A stretch of 64,000 bases of DNA from Halisarca cf. caerulea (taxonomy: Eukaryota; Porifera; Demospongiae; Chondrillida; Halisarcidae): assembly GCA_963170055.1 (NCBI GenBank), contig CAUJGJ010000029.1, positions 62,001 to 126,000 of the forward strand, in the 5' to 3' direction. The position numbers and the translations under genes are program-made. The notes under the pieces were generated by a model, which ran no database searches, was not told the DNA's origin, and worked only from the letters and a program-made list of their open reading frames with translations. This document shows, in pieces, positions 1-12,459 of this stretch. The first letter of the stretch is position 1. Each line of letters begins with the position of its first letter.

Positions 1-33
1 TAAAATTAGTATTTCATTTGTCATATCTTACGA

Positions 34-64
34 ACTTTGCCAATTTTGCACTTTGCCTAATTTT
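34..64 (+). repeat. Internal 16-bp-spaced direct repeat within the monomer
   Basis: ACTTTGCCAATTTT at 34-47 is followed 16 bp later by ACTTTGCCTAATTTT at 50-64. The two differ only by one inserted T. The pattern recurs in nearly every monomer and suggests that part of the monomer arose by a short internal duplication. Substitutions T36A and C56A each alter only one of the two halves. Confidence 0.85.
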
Positions 65-85
65 AAAGTTATGTTTCTAACTTTA
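64..85. repeat. Perfect 8-bp inverted repeat with 6-nt spacer (dyad), once per monomer
   Basis: TAAAGTTA at 64-71 and TAACTTTA at 78-85 are exact reverse complements separated by TGTTTC. Either strand could therefore form a hairpin with an 8-bp AT-rich stem. The same dyad recurs at 145-bp spacing through the array with few exceptions (for example tctatcttt near 59766 and 60781, and tcaaaattt near 23695). Dyads are common in centromeric satellites and have been proposed as cruciform or protein-binding sites. Nothing here shows that this one is used. Confidence 0.85.
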
Positions 86-127
86 TCTTTGCGATAAATA
101 TTATTTAAACTTTCTAACGTTTTAAAC

Positions 128-148
128 TTAACTTTCTTAGATAGTTAA
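128..148. repeat. Second, weaker dyad spanning the monomer junction
   Basis: TTAACT at 128-133 is the reverse complement of AGTTAA at 143-148, with a 9-nt spacer that includes the A/T switch at site 141. It recurs at each monomer junction. The stem is only 6 bp, so it may be fortuitous in such AT-rich sequence. Confidence 0.5.
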
Positions 149-290
149 AATTAGTATTTCATTTGTCATATCTTACGAACTTTGCCAATTTTGCACTTTG
201 CCTAATTTTAAAGTTATGTTTCTAACTTTATCTTTGCGATAAATATTATTTAAACTTTCTAACGTTTTAAACTTAACTTTCTTAGTTAGT

Positions 291-2030
291 TAAAAGTAGT
301 ATTTCATTTGTCATATCTTACGAACTTTGCCAATTTTGCACTTTGCCTAATTTTAAAGTTATGTTTCTAACTTTATCTTTGCGATAAATATTATTTAAAC
401 TTTGTAACGTTTTAAACTTAACTTTCTTAGTTAGTTAAAATTAGTATTTCATTTGTCATATCTTACGAACTTTGCCAATTTTGCACTTTGCCTAATTTTA
501 AAGTTATGTTTCTAACTTTATCTTTGCGATAAATATTATTTAAACTTTGTAATCTTTTAAACTTAACTTTCTTAGATAGTTAAAATTAGTATTTCATTTG
601 TCATATCTTACGAACATTGCCAATTTTGCACTTTGCCTAATTTTAAAGTTATGTTTCTAACTTTATCTTTGCGATAAATATTATTTAAACTTTCTAACGT
701 TTTAAACTTAACTTTCTTAGATAGTTAAAAGTAGTATTTCATTTGTCATATCTTACGAACTTTGCCAATTTTGCACTTTGCCTAATTTTAAAGTTATGTT
801 TCTAACTTTATCTTTGCGATAAATATTATTTAAACTTTGTAATCTTTTAAACTTAACTTTCTTAGTTAGTTAAAATTAGTATTTCATTTGTCATATCTTA
901 CGAACTTTGCCAATTTTGCACTTTGCCTAATTTTAAAGTTATGTTTCTAACTTTATCTTTGCGAAAAATATTATTTAAACTTTGTAATCTTTTAAACTTA
1001 ACTTTCTTAGATAGTTAAAATTAGTATTTCATTTGTCATATCTTACGAACTTTGCCAATTTTGCACTTTGCCTAATTTTAAAGTTATGTTTCTAACTTTA
1101 TCTTTGCGATAAATATTATTTAAACTTTCTAACGTTTTAAACTTAACTTTCTTAGATAGTTAAAAGTAGTATTTCATTTGTCATATCTTACGAACTTTGC
1201 CAATTTTGCACTTTGCCTAATTTTAAAGTTATGTTTCTAACTTTATCTTTGCGATAAATATTATTTAAACTTTGTAACGTTTTAAACTTAACTTTCTTAG
1301 TTAGTTAAAATTAGTATTTCATTTGTCATATCTTACGAACTTTGCCAATTTTGCACTTTGCCTAATTTTAAAGTTATGTTTCTAACTTTATCTTTGCGAT
1401 AAATATTATTTAAACTTTCTAACGTTTTAAACTTAACTTTCTTAGATAGTTAAAATTAGTATTTCATTTGTCATATCTTACGAACTTTGCCAATTTTGCA
1501 CTTTGCCTAATTTTAAAGTTATGTTTCTAACTTTATCTTTGCGATAAATATTATTTAAACTTTGTAATCTTTTAAACTTAACTTTCTTAGATAGTTAAAA
1601 TTAGTATTTCATTTGTCATATCTTACGAACTTTGCCAATTTTGCACTTTGCCTAATTTTAAAGTTATGTTTCTAACTTTATCTTTGCGATAAATATTATT
1701 TAAACTTTCTAACGTTTTAAACTTAACTTTCTTAGATAGTTAAAATTAGTATTTCATTTGTCATATCTTACGAACTTTGCCAATTTTGCACTTTGCCTAA
1801 TTTTAAAGTTATGTTTCTAACTTTATCTTTGCGATAAATATTATTTAAACTTTCTAACGTTTTAAACTTAACTTTCTTAGTTAGTTAAAAGTAGTATTTC
1901 ATTTGTCATATCTTACGAACTTTGCCAATTTTGCACTTTGCCTAATTTTAAAGTTATGTTTCTAACTTTATCTTTGCGATAAATATTATTTAAACTTTGT
2001 AACGTTTTAAACTTAACTTTCTTAGTTAGT
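291..2030 (+). repeat. 12-monomer block, copy 1 of the 15-monomer-spaced duplication
   Basis: Monomers 3-14. Box and switch order is GTAACG/T, GTAATC/A, CTAACG/A, GTAATC/T, GTAATC/A (with T94A), CTAACG/A, GTAACG/T, CTAACG/A, GTAATC/A, CTAACG/A, CTAACG/T, GTAACG/T. The same order reappears 2175 bp downstream. The fifth monomer here has no T94A; it is the seventh monomer of the array, starting at 871, that does. Confidence 0.8.
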
Positions 2031-2465
2031 TAAAATTAGTATTTCATTTGTCATATCTTACGAACTTTGCCAATTTTGCACTTTGCCTAATTTTAAAGTT
2101 ATGTTTCTAACTTTATCTTTGCGATAAATATTATTTAAACTTTGTAATCTTTTAAACTTAACTTTCTTAGATAGTTAAAATTAGTATTTCATTTGTCATA
2201 TCTTACGAACTTTGCCAATTTTGCACTTTGCCTAATTTTAAAGTTATGTTTCTAACTTTATCTTTGCGATAAATATTATTTAAACTTTGTAATCTTTTAA
2301 ACTTAACTTTCTTAGATAGTTAAAATTAGTATTTCATTTGTCATATCTTACGAACTTTGCCAATTTTGTACTTTGCCTAATTTTAAAGTTATGTTTCTAA
2401 CTTTATCTTTGCGATAAATATTATTTAAACTTTGTAATCTTTTAAACTTAACTTTCTTAGATAGT

Positions 2466-4205
2466 TAAAAGTAGTATTTCATTTGTCATATCTTACGAAC
2501 TTTGCCAATTTTGCACTTTGCCTAATTTTAAAGTTATGTTTCTAACTTTATCTTTGCGATAAATATTATTTAAACTTTGTAACGTTTTAAACTTAACTTT
2601 CTTAGTTAGTTAAAATTAGTATTTCATTTGTCATATCTTACGAACTTTGCCAATTTTGCACTTTGCCTAATTTTAAAGTTATGTTTCTAACTTTATCTTT
2701 GCGATAAATATTATTTAAACTTTGTAATCTTTTAAACTTAACTTTCTTAGATAGTTAAAATTAGTATTTCATTTGTCATATCTTACGAACTTTGCCAATT
2801 TTGCACTTTGCCTAATTTTAAAGTTATGTTTCTAACTTTATCTTTGCGATAAATATTATTTAAACTTTAAAACGTTTTAAACTTAACTTTCTTAGATAGT
2901 TAAAAGTAGTATTTCATTTGTCATATCTTACGAACTTTGCCAATTTTGCACTTTGCCTAATTTTAAAGTTATGTTTCTAACTTTATCTTTGCGATAAATA
3001 TTATTTAAACTTTGTAATCTTTTAAACTTAACTTTCTTAGTTAGTTAAAATTAGTATTTCATTTGTCATATCTTACGAACTTTGCCAATTTTGCACTTTG
3101 CCTAATTTTAAAGTTATGTTTCTAACTTTATCTTTGCGAAAAATATTATTTAAACTTTGTAATCTTTTAAACTTAACTTTCTTAGATAGTTAAAATTAGT
3201 ATTTCATTTGTCATATCTTACGAACTTTGCCAATTTTGCACTTTGCCTAATTTTAAAGTTATGTTTCTAACTTTATCTTTGCGATAAATATTATTTAAAC
3301 TTTCTAACGTTTTAAACTTAACTTTCTTAGATAGTTAAAAGTAGTATTTCATTTGTCATATCTTACGAACTTTGCCAATTTTGCACTTTGCCTAATTTTA
3401 AAGTTATGTTTCTAACTTTATCTTTGCGATAAATATTATTTAAACTTTGTAACGTTTTAAACTTAACTTTCTTAGTTAGTTAAAATTAGTATTTCATTTG
3501 TCATATCTTACGAACTTTGCCAATTTTGCACTTTGCCTAATTTTAAAGTTATGTTTCTAACTTTATCTTTGCGATAAATATTATTTAAACTTTCTAACGT
3601 TTTAAACTTAACTTTCTTAGATAGTTAAAATTAGTATTTCATTTGTCATATCTTACGAACTTTGCCAATTTTGCACTTTGCCTAATTTTAAAGTTATGTT
3701 TCTAACTTTATCTTTGCGATAAATATTATTTAAACTTTGTAATCTTTTAAACTTAACTTTCTTAGATAGTTAAAATTAGTATTTCATTTGTCATATCTTA
3801 CGAACTTTGCCAATTTTGCACTTTGCCTAATTTTAAAGTTATGTTTCTAACTTTATCTTTGCGATAAATATTATTTAAACTTTCTAACGTTTTAAACTTA
3901 ACTTTCTTAGATAGTTAAAATTAGTATTTCATTTGTCATATCTTACGAACTTTGCCAATTTTGCACTTTGCCTAATTTTAAAGTTATGTTTCTAACTTTA
4001 TCTTTGCGATAAATATTATTTAAACTTTCTAACGTTTTAAACTTAACTTTCTTAGTTAGTTAAAAGTAGTGTTTCATTTGTTCATATCTTACGAACTTTG
4101 CAATTTTGCACTTTGCCTAATTTTAAAGTTATGTTTCTAACTTTATCTTTGCGATAAATATTATTTACACTTTGTAACGTTTTAAACTTAACTTTCTTAG
4201 TTAGT
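2466..4205 (+). repeat. 12-monomer block, copy 2 of the 15-monomer-spaced duplication
   Basis: Monomers 18-29 repeat the variant order of 291-2030, including the T94A monomer (near 3136). Differences: the monomer at 2756 has an aaaacg box where its partner has ctaacg and T36A, and the last monomer (from 4061) carries several private changes. The match ends there; the next monomers (4206 versus 2031) differ in the box and at site 141. Confidence 0.8.
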
Positions 4206-5795
4206 TAAAATTAGTATTTCATTTGTCATATCTTACGAACTTTGCCAATTTTGCACTTTGCCTAATTTTAAAGTTATGTTTCTAACTTTATCTTTGCGAT
4301 AAATATTATTTAAACTTTGTAACGTTTAAACTTAACTTTCTTAGTTAGTTAAAATTAGTATTTCATTTGTCATATCTTACGAACTTTGCCAATTTTGCAC
4401 TTTGCCTAATTTTAAAGTTATGTTTCTAACTTTATCTTTGCGATAAATATTATTTAAACTTTGTAATCTTTTAAACTTAACTTTCTTAGATAGTTAAAAT
4501 TAGTATTTCATTTGTCATATCTTACGAACTTTGCCAATTTTGCACTTTGCCTAATTTTAAAGTTATGTTTCTAACTTTATCTTTGCGATAAATATTATTT
4601 AAACTTTGTAATCTTTTAAACTTAACTTTCTTAGATAGTTAAAATTAGTATTTCATTTGTCATATCTTACGAACTTTGCCAATTTTGCACTTTGCCTAAT
4701 TTTAAAGTTATGTTTCTAACTTTATCTTTGCGATAAATATTATTTAAACTTTGTAATCTTTTAAACTTAACTTTCTTAGATAGTTAAAATAGTATTTCAT
4801 TTGGTCATATCTTACGAACTTTGCCAATTTTGCACTTTGCCTAATTTTAAAGTTATGTTTCTAACTTTATCTTTGCGATAAATATTATTTAAACTTTGTA
4901 ATCTTTTAAACTTAACTTTCTTAGATAGTTAAAAATTAGTATTTCATTTGTCATATCTTACGAACTTTGCCAATTTTGCACTTTGCCTAATTTTAAAGTT
5001 ATGTTTCTAACTTTATCTTTGCGATAAATATTATTTAAACTTTAACGTTTTAAACTTAACTTTCTTAGATAGTTAAAATTAGTATTTCATTTGTCATATC
5101 TTACGAACTTTGCCAATTTTGCACTTTGCCTAATTTTAAAGTTATGTTTCTAACTTTATCTTTGCGATAAATATTATTTAAACTGTAATCTTTTAAACTT
5201 AACTTTCTTAGATAGTTAAAATTAGTATTTCATTTGTCCATATCTTACGAACTTTGCCAATTTTGCACTTTGCCTAATTTTAAAGTTATGTTTCTAACTT
5301 TATCTTTGCGATAAATATTATTTAAACTTTCTAACGTTTTAAACTTAACTTTCTTAGATAGTTAAAATTAGTATTTCATTTGTCATATCTTACGAACTTT
5401 GCCAATTTTGCACTTTGCCTAATTTTAAAGTTATGTTTCTAACTTTATCTTTGCGATAAATATTATTTAAACTTTGTAACGTTTTAAACTTAACTTTCTT
5501 AGTTAGTTAAAATTAGTATTTCATTTGTCATATCTTACGAACTTTGCCAATTTTGCACTTTGCCTAATTTTAAAGTTATGTTTCTAACTTTATCTTTGCG
5601 ATAAATATTATTTAAACTTTGTAACGTTTTAAACTTAACTTAGTTAGTTAAAATTAGTATTTCATTTGTCATATCTTACGAACTTTGCCAATTTTGCACT
5701 TTGCCTAATTTTAAAGTTATGTTTCTAACTTTATCTTTGCGATAAATATTATTTAAACTTTGTAATCTTTTAAACCTTACACTTTCTTAGATAGT
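4061..5795 (+). repeat. Indel-rich stretch of 12 monomers
   Basis: Monomers 29-40 contain about eleven small indels, whereas the other roughly 429 monomers contain about eighteen. Examples: an extra T near 4081, a lost C near 4100, a lost T near 4324, a lost T near 4790, an extra G near 4803, an extra A near 4930, 2-bp losses near 5044 and 5183, an extra C near 5237, a 4-bp loss near 5640, and two inserted bases near 5775. Substitutions such as ttatttacac near 4168 add to the divergence. This could be an older, less homogenised patch or a stretch of poor consensus accuracy in the assembly. Confidence 0.75.
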
Positions 5796-8700
5796 TAAAA
5801 TTAGTATTTCATTTGTCATATCTTACGAACTTTGCCAATTTTGCACTTTGCCTAATTTTAAAGTTATGTTTCTAACTTTATCTTTGCGATAAATATTATT
5901 TAAACTTTGTAATCTTTTAAACTTAACTTTCTTAGATAGTTAAAATTAGTATTTCATTTGTCATATCTTACGAACTTTGCCAATTTTGCACTTTGCCTAA
6001 TTTTAAAGTTATGTTTCTAACTTTATCTTTGCGATAAATATTATTTAAACTTTGTAATCTTTTAAACTTAACTTTCTTAGATAGTTAAAATTAGTATTTC
6101 ATTTGTCATATCTTACGAACTTTGCCAATTTTGCACTTTGCCTAATTTTAAAGTTATGTTTCTAACTTTATCTTTGCGATAAATATTATTTAAACTTTGT
6201 AATCTTTTAAACTTAACTTTCTTAGATAGTTAAAATTAGTATTTCATTTGTCATATCTTACGAACTTTGCCAATTTTGCACTTTGCCTAATTTTAAAGTT
6301 ATGTTTCTAACTTTATCTTTGCGATAAATATTATTTAAACTTTGTAATCTTTTAAACTTAACTTTCTTAGATAGTTAAAATTAGTATTTCATTTGTCATA
6401 TCTTACGAACTTTGCCAATTTTGCACTTTGCCTAATTTTAAAGTTATGTTTCTAACTTTATCTTTGCGATAAATATTATTTAAACTTTCTAACGTTTTAA
6501 ACTTAACTTTCTTAGATAGTTAAAATTAGTATTTCATTTGTCATATCTTACGAACTTTGCCAATTTTGCACTTTGCCTAATTTTAAAGTTATGTTTCTAA
6601 CTTTATCTTTGCGATAAATATTATTTAAACTGTAATCTTTTAAACTTAACTTTCTTAGATAGTTAAAATTAGTATTTCATTTGTCATATCTTACGAACTT
6701 TGCCAATTTTGCACTTTGCCTAATTTTAAAGTTATGTTTCTAACTTTATCTTTGCGATAAATATTATTTAAACTTTCTAACGTTTTAAACTTAACTTTCT
6801 TAGATAGTTAAAATTAGTATTTCATTTGTCATATCTTACGAACTTTGCCAATTTTGCACTTTGCCTAATTTTAAAGTTATGTTTCTAACTTTATCTTTGC
6901 GATAAATATTATTTAAACTTTGTAACGTTTTAAACTTAACTTTCTTAGTTAGTTAAAATTAGTATTTCATTTGTCATATCTTACGAACTTTGCCAATTTT
7001 GCACTTTGCCTAATTTTAAAGTTATGTTTCTAACTTTATCTTTGCGATAAATATTATTTAAACTTTGTAACGTTTTAAACTTAACTTTCTTAGTTAGTTA
7101 AAATTAGTATTTCATTTGTCATATCTTACGAACTTTGCCAATTTTGCACTTTGCCTAATTTTAAAGTTATGTTTCTAACTTTATCTTTGCGATAAATATT
7201 ATTTAAACTTTGTAATCTTTTAAACTTAACTTTCTTAGATAGTTAAAATTAGTATTTCATTTGTCATATCTTACGAACTTTGCCAATTTTGCACTTTGCC
7301 TAATTTTAAAGTTATGTTTCTAACTTTATCTTTGCGATAAATATTATTTAAACTTTGTAATCTTTTAAACTTAACTTTCTTAGATAGTTAAAATTAGTAT
7401 TTCATTTGTCATATCTTACGAACTTTGCCAATTTTGCACTTTGCCTAATTTTAAAGTTATGTTTCTAACTTTATCTTTGCGATAAATATTATTTAAACTT
7501 TGTAATCTTTTAAACTTAACTTTCTTAGATAGTTAAAATTAGTATTTCATTTGTCATATCTTACGAACTTTGCCAATTTTGCACTTTGCCTAATTTTAAA
7601 GTTATGTTTCTAACTTTATCTTTGCGATAAATATTATTTAAACTTTGTAATCTTTTAAACTTAACTTTCTTAGATAGTTAAAATTAGTATTTCATTTGTC
7701 ATATCTTACGAACTTTGCCAATTTTGCACTTTGCCTAATTTTAAAGTTATGTTTCTAACTTTATCTTTGCGATAAATATTATTTAAACTTTCTAACGTTT
7801 TAAACTTAACTTTCTTAGATAGTTAAAATTAGTATTTCATTTGTCATATCTTACGAACTTTGCCAATTTTGCACTTTGCCTAATTTTAAAGTTATGTTTC
7901 TAACTTTATCTTTGCGATAAATATTATTTAAACTTTGTAATCTTTTAAACTTAACTTTCTTAGATAGTTAAAATTAGTATTTCATTTGTCATATCTTACG
8001 AACTTTGCCAATTTTGCACTTTGCCTAATTTTAAAGTTATGTTTCTAACTTTATCTTTGCGATAAATATTATTTAAACTTTGTAATCTTTTAAACTTAAC
8101 TTTCTTAGATAGTTAAAATTAGTATTTCATTTGTCATATCTTACGAACTTTGCCAATTTTGCACTTTGCCTAATTTTAAAGTTATGTTTCTAACTTTATC
8201 TTTGCGATAAATATTATTTAAACTTTGTAATCTTTTAAACTTAACTTTCTTAGATAGTTAAAATTAGTATTTCATTTGTCATATCTTACGAACTTTGCCA
8301 ATTTTGCACTTTGCCTAATTTTAAAGTTATGTTTCTAACTTTATCTTTGCGATAAATATTATTTAAACTTTCTAACGTTTTAAACTTAACTTTCTTAGAT
8401 AGTTAAAATTAGTATTTCATTTGTCATATCTTACGAACTTTGCCAATTTTGCACTTTGCCTAATTTTAAAGTTATGTTTCTAACTTTATCTTTGCGATAA
8501 ATATTATTTAAACTGTAATCTTTTAAACTTAACTTTCTTAGATAGTTAAAATTAGTATTTCATTTGTCATATCTTACGAACTTTGCCAATTTTGCACTTT
8601 GCCTAATTTTAAAGTTATGTTTCTAACTTTATCTTTGCGATAAATATTATTTAAACTTTCTAACGTTTTAAACTTAACTTTCTTAGATAGTTAAAATTAG

Positions 8701-11009
8701 TATTTCATTTGTCATATCTTACGAACTTTGCCAATTTTGCACTTTGCCTAATTTTAAAGTTATGTTTCTAACTTTATCTTTGCGATAAATATTATTTAAA
8801 CTTTGTAACGTTTTAAACTTAACTTTCTTAGTTAGTTAAAATTAGTATTTCATTTGTCATATCTTACGAACTTTGCCAATTTTGCACTTTGCCTAATTTT
8901 AAAGTTATGTTTCTAACTTTATCTTTGCGATAAATATTATTTAAACTTTGTAACGTTTTAAACTTAACTTTCTTAGTTAGTTAAAATTAGTATTTCATTT
9001 GTCATATCTTACGAACTTTGCCAATTTTGCACTTTGCCTAATTTTAAAGTTATGTTTCTAACTTTATCTTTGCGATAAATATTATTTAAACTTTGTAATC
9101 TTTTAAACTTAACTTTCTTAGATAGTTAAAATTAGTATTTCATTTGTCATATCTTACGAACTTTGCCAATTTTGCACTTTGCCTAATTTTAAAGTTATGT
9201 TTCTAACTTTATCTTTGCGATAAATATTATTTAAACTTTGTAATCTTTTAAACTTAACTTTCTTAGATAGTTAAAATTAGTATTTCATTTGTCATATCTT
9301 ACGAACTTTGCCAATTTTGCACTTTGCCTAATTTTAAAGTTATGTTTCTAACTTTATCTTTGCGATAAATATTATTTAAACTTTGTAATCTTTTAAACTT
9401 AACTTTCTTAGATAGTTAAAATTAGTATTTCATTTGTCATATCTTACGAACTTTGCCAATTTTGCACTTTGCCTAATTTTAAAGTTATGTTTCTAACTTT
9501 ATCTTTGCGATAAATATTATTTAAACTTTGTAATCTTTTAAACTTAACTTTCTTAGATAGTTAAAATTAGTATTTCATTTGTCATATCTTACGAACTTTG
9601 CCAATTTTGCACTTTGCCTAATTTTAAAGTTATGTTTCTAACTTTATCTTTGCGATAAATATTATTTAAACTTTCTAACGTTTTAAACTTAACTTTCTTA
9701 GATAGTTAAAATTAGTATTTCATTTGTCATATCTTACGAACTTTGCCAATTTTGCACTTTGCCTAATTTTAAAGTTATGTTTCTAACTTTATCTTTGCGA
9801 TAAATATTATTTAAACTTTCTAACGTTTTAAACTTAACTTTCTTAGATAGTTAAAATTAGTATTTCATTTGTCATATCTTACGAACTTTGCCAATTTTGC
9901 ACTTTACCTAATTTTAAAGTTATGTTTCTAACTTTATCTTTGCGATAAATATTATTTAAACTGTAATCTTTTAAACTTAACTTTCTTAGATAGTTAAAAT
10001 TAGTATTTCATTTGTGATATCTTACGAACTTTGCCAATTTTGCACTTTGCCTAATTTTAAAGTTATGTTTCTAACTTTATCTTTGCGATAAATATTATTT
10101 AAACTTTCTAACGTTTTAAACTTAACTTTCTTAGATAGTTAAAATTAGTATTTCATTTGTCATATCTTACGAACTTTGCCAATTTTGCACTTTGCCTAAT
10201 TTTAAAGTTATGTTTCTAACTTTATCTTTGCGATAAATATTATTTAAACTTTGTAATCTTTTAAACTTAACTTTCTTAGATAGTTAAAATTAGTATTTCA
10301 TTTGTCATATCTTACGAACTTTGAAAATTTTGCACTTTGCCTAATTTTAAAGTTATGTTTCTAACTTTATCTTTGCGATAAATATTATTTAAACTTTCTA
10401 ACGTTTTAAACTTAACTTTCTTAGATAGTTAAAATTAGTATTTCATTTGTCATATCTTACGAACTTTGCCAATTTTGCACTTTGCCTAATTTTAAAGTTA
10501 TGTTTCTAACTTTATCTTTGCGATAAATATTATTTAAACTTTGTAATCTTTTAAACTTAACTTTCTTAGATAGTTAAAATTAGTATTTCATTTGTCATAT
10601 CTTACGAACTTTGCCAATTTTGCACTTTGCCTAATTTTAAAGTTATGTTTCTAACTTTATCTTTGCGATAAATATTATTTAAACTTTGTAATCTTTTAAA
10701 CTTAACTTTCTTAGATAGTTAAAAGTAGTATTTCATTTGTCATATCTTACGAACTTTGCCAATTTTGCACTTTGCCTAATTTTAAAGTTATGTTTCTAAC
10801 TTTATCTTTGCGATAAATATTATTTAAACTTTGTAATCTTTTAAACTTAACTTTCTTAGATAGTTAAAATTAGTATTTCATTTGTCATATCTTACGAACT
10901 TTGCCAATTTTGCACTTTGCCTAATTTTAAAGTTATGTTTCTAACTTTATCTTTGCGATAAATATTATTTAAACTTTGTAATCTTTTAAACTTAACTTTC
11001 TTAGATAGT
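5796..11009 (+). repeat. Domain of 10- and 13-monomer units marked by a 2-bp deletion
   Basis: Monomers 41-76. A variant with the box shortened from AAACTTTGTAATC to AAACTGTAATC (2 bp lost) occurs at 5181 (in the preceding stretch), 6628, 8511 and 9959. The intervals correspond to 10, 13 and 10 monomers once the indels are counted. Each mark is followed by the same order: one CTAACG, two GTAACG with T141, a run of four or more GTAATC with A141, then CTAACG. The 13-monomer unit contains an extra run of GTAATC copies, which suggests expansion inside a 10-monomer unit. Confidence 0.8.
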
Positions 11010-12459
11010 TAAAATTAGTATTTCATTTGTCATATCTTACGAACATTGCCAATTTTGCACTTTGCCTAATTTTAAAGTTATGTTTCTAACTTTATCTTTG
11101 CGATAAATATTATTTAAACTTTGTAAGCTTTTAAACTTAACTTTCTTAGATAGTTAAAATTAGTATTTCATTTGTCATATCTTACGAACTTTGCCAATTT
11201 TGTACTTTGCCTAATTTTAAAGTTATGTTTCTAACTTTATCTTTGCGATAAATATTATTTAAACTTTGTAATCTTTTAAACTTAACTTTCTTAGATAGTT
11301 AAAATTAGTATTTCATTTATCATATCTTACGAACTTTGCCAATTTTGCACTTTGCCTAATTTTAAAGTTATGTTTCTAACTTTATCTTTGCGATAAATAT
11401 TATTTAAACTTTGTAATCTTTTAAACTTAACTTTCTTAGATAGTTAAAATTAGTATTTTATTTGTCATATCTTACGAACTTTGCCAATTTTGTACTTTGC
11501 CTAATTTTAAAGTTATGTTTCTAACTTTATCTTTGCGATAAATATTATTTAAACTTTGTAATCTTTTAAACTTAACTTTCTTAGATAGTTAAAATTAGTA
11601 TTTCATTTGTCATATCTTACGAACTTTGCCAATTTTGCACTTTGACTAATTTTAAAGTTATGTTTCTAACTTTATCTTTGCGATAAATATTATTTAAACT
11701 TTGTAACGTTTTAAACTTAACTTTCTTAGTTAGTTAAAATTAGTATTTCATTTGTCATATCTTACGAACTTTGCCAATTTTGCACTTTGCCTAATTTTAA
11801 AGTTATGTTTCTAACTTTATCTTTGCGATAAATATTATTTAAACTTTGTAACGTTTTAAACTTAACTTTCTTAGTTAGTTAAAATTAGTATTTCATTTGT
11901 CATATCTTACGAACTTTGCCAATTTTGCACTTTGCCTAATTTTAAAGTTATGTTTCTAACTTTATCTTTGCGATAAATATTATTTAAGCTTTGTAACGTT
12001 TTAAACTTAACTTTCTTAGTTAGTTAAAATTAGTATTTCATTTGTCATATCTTACGAACTTTGCCAATTTTGCACTTTGCCTAATTTTAAAGTTATGTTT
12101 CTAACTTTATCTTTGCGATAAATATTATTTAAACTTTGTAACGTTTTAAACTTAACTTTCTTAGTTAGTTAAAATTAGTATTTCATTTGTCATATCTTAC
12201 GAACTTTGCCAATTTTGCACTTTGCCTAATTTTAAAGTTATGTTTCTAACTTTATCTTTGCGATAAATATTATTTAAACTTTGTAATCTTTTAAACTTAA
12301 CTTTCTTAGATAGTTAAAATTAGTATTTCATTTGTCATATCTTACGAACTTTGCCAATTTTGTACTTTGCCTATTTTTTAAGTTATGTTTCTAACTTTAT
12401 CTTTGCGATAAATATTATTTAAACTTTGTAATCTTTTAAACTTAACTTTCTTAGATAGT
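11010..12459 (+). repeat. 10-monomer module, copy 1
   Basis: Order: A36 monomer with GTAAGC box; T49 with GTAATC; GTAATC; T49 with GTAATC; A56 with GTAACG; three GTAACG with T141; GTAATC; and a T49 monomer in which cctaattttaaag has become cctattttttaag. The same ten-monomer order occurs at 20000, 27813 and 31148. Private changes in this copy include tttatcat near 11318, ttttattt near 11459 and ttaagctt near 11986. Confidence 0.8.

Larger units (their letters stand above)
1..145 (+). repeat. Reference monomer (phase used in this annotation)
   Basis: This first complete copy sets the numbering used for sites 1-145. It runs from TAAAATTAGT to the next copy's start after ATAGT. Landmarks in order: the two-fold actttgcc repeat at 34-64, a perfect dyad at 64-85, GCGATAAA at 91-98, an AATATT palindrome at 97-102, a variable box at 114-120, and an A/T switch at 141. 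This copy carries the CTAACGT form of the variable box and A141. Recurrent array-wide substitutions are T6G, AT16-17TA, T36A, C49T, C56A, T61C, T94A and A126C (ttaaac to ttcaac), plus the alternatives at 114-120 and 141. The monomer has TAA or TAG stops in all three plus frames and complementary stops in all three minus frames, so it is non-coding. The phase is arbitrary and does not mark a biological unit boundary. Confidence 0.95.
1..4060 (+). repeat. Left domain with 15-monomer (2175-bp) higher-order periodicity
   Basis: Monomers 1-28, all exactly 145 bp. The order of variant types (box 114-120, site 141 and site 6) in monomers 3-14 repeats in monomers 18-29. The rare gcgaAaaata variant (T94A) occurs at 961 and again at 3136, exactly 2175 bp apart. 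Monomers carrying T49 or A56 are nearly absent here, in contrast to the region right of 11 kb. Confidence 0.85.

Noticed and set aside
97..102. AATATT palindrome and GCGATAAATATT as a promoter or TATA element
   Set aside because: In sequence with about 77% A+T such matches are expected by chance, and nothing else suggests a transcription start.
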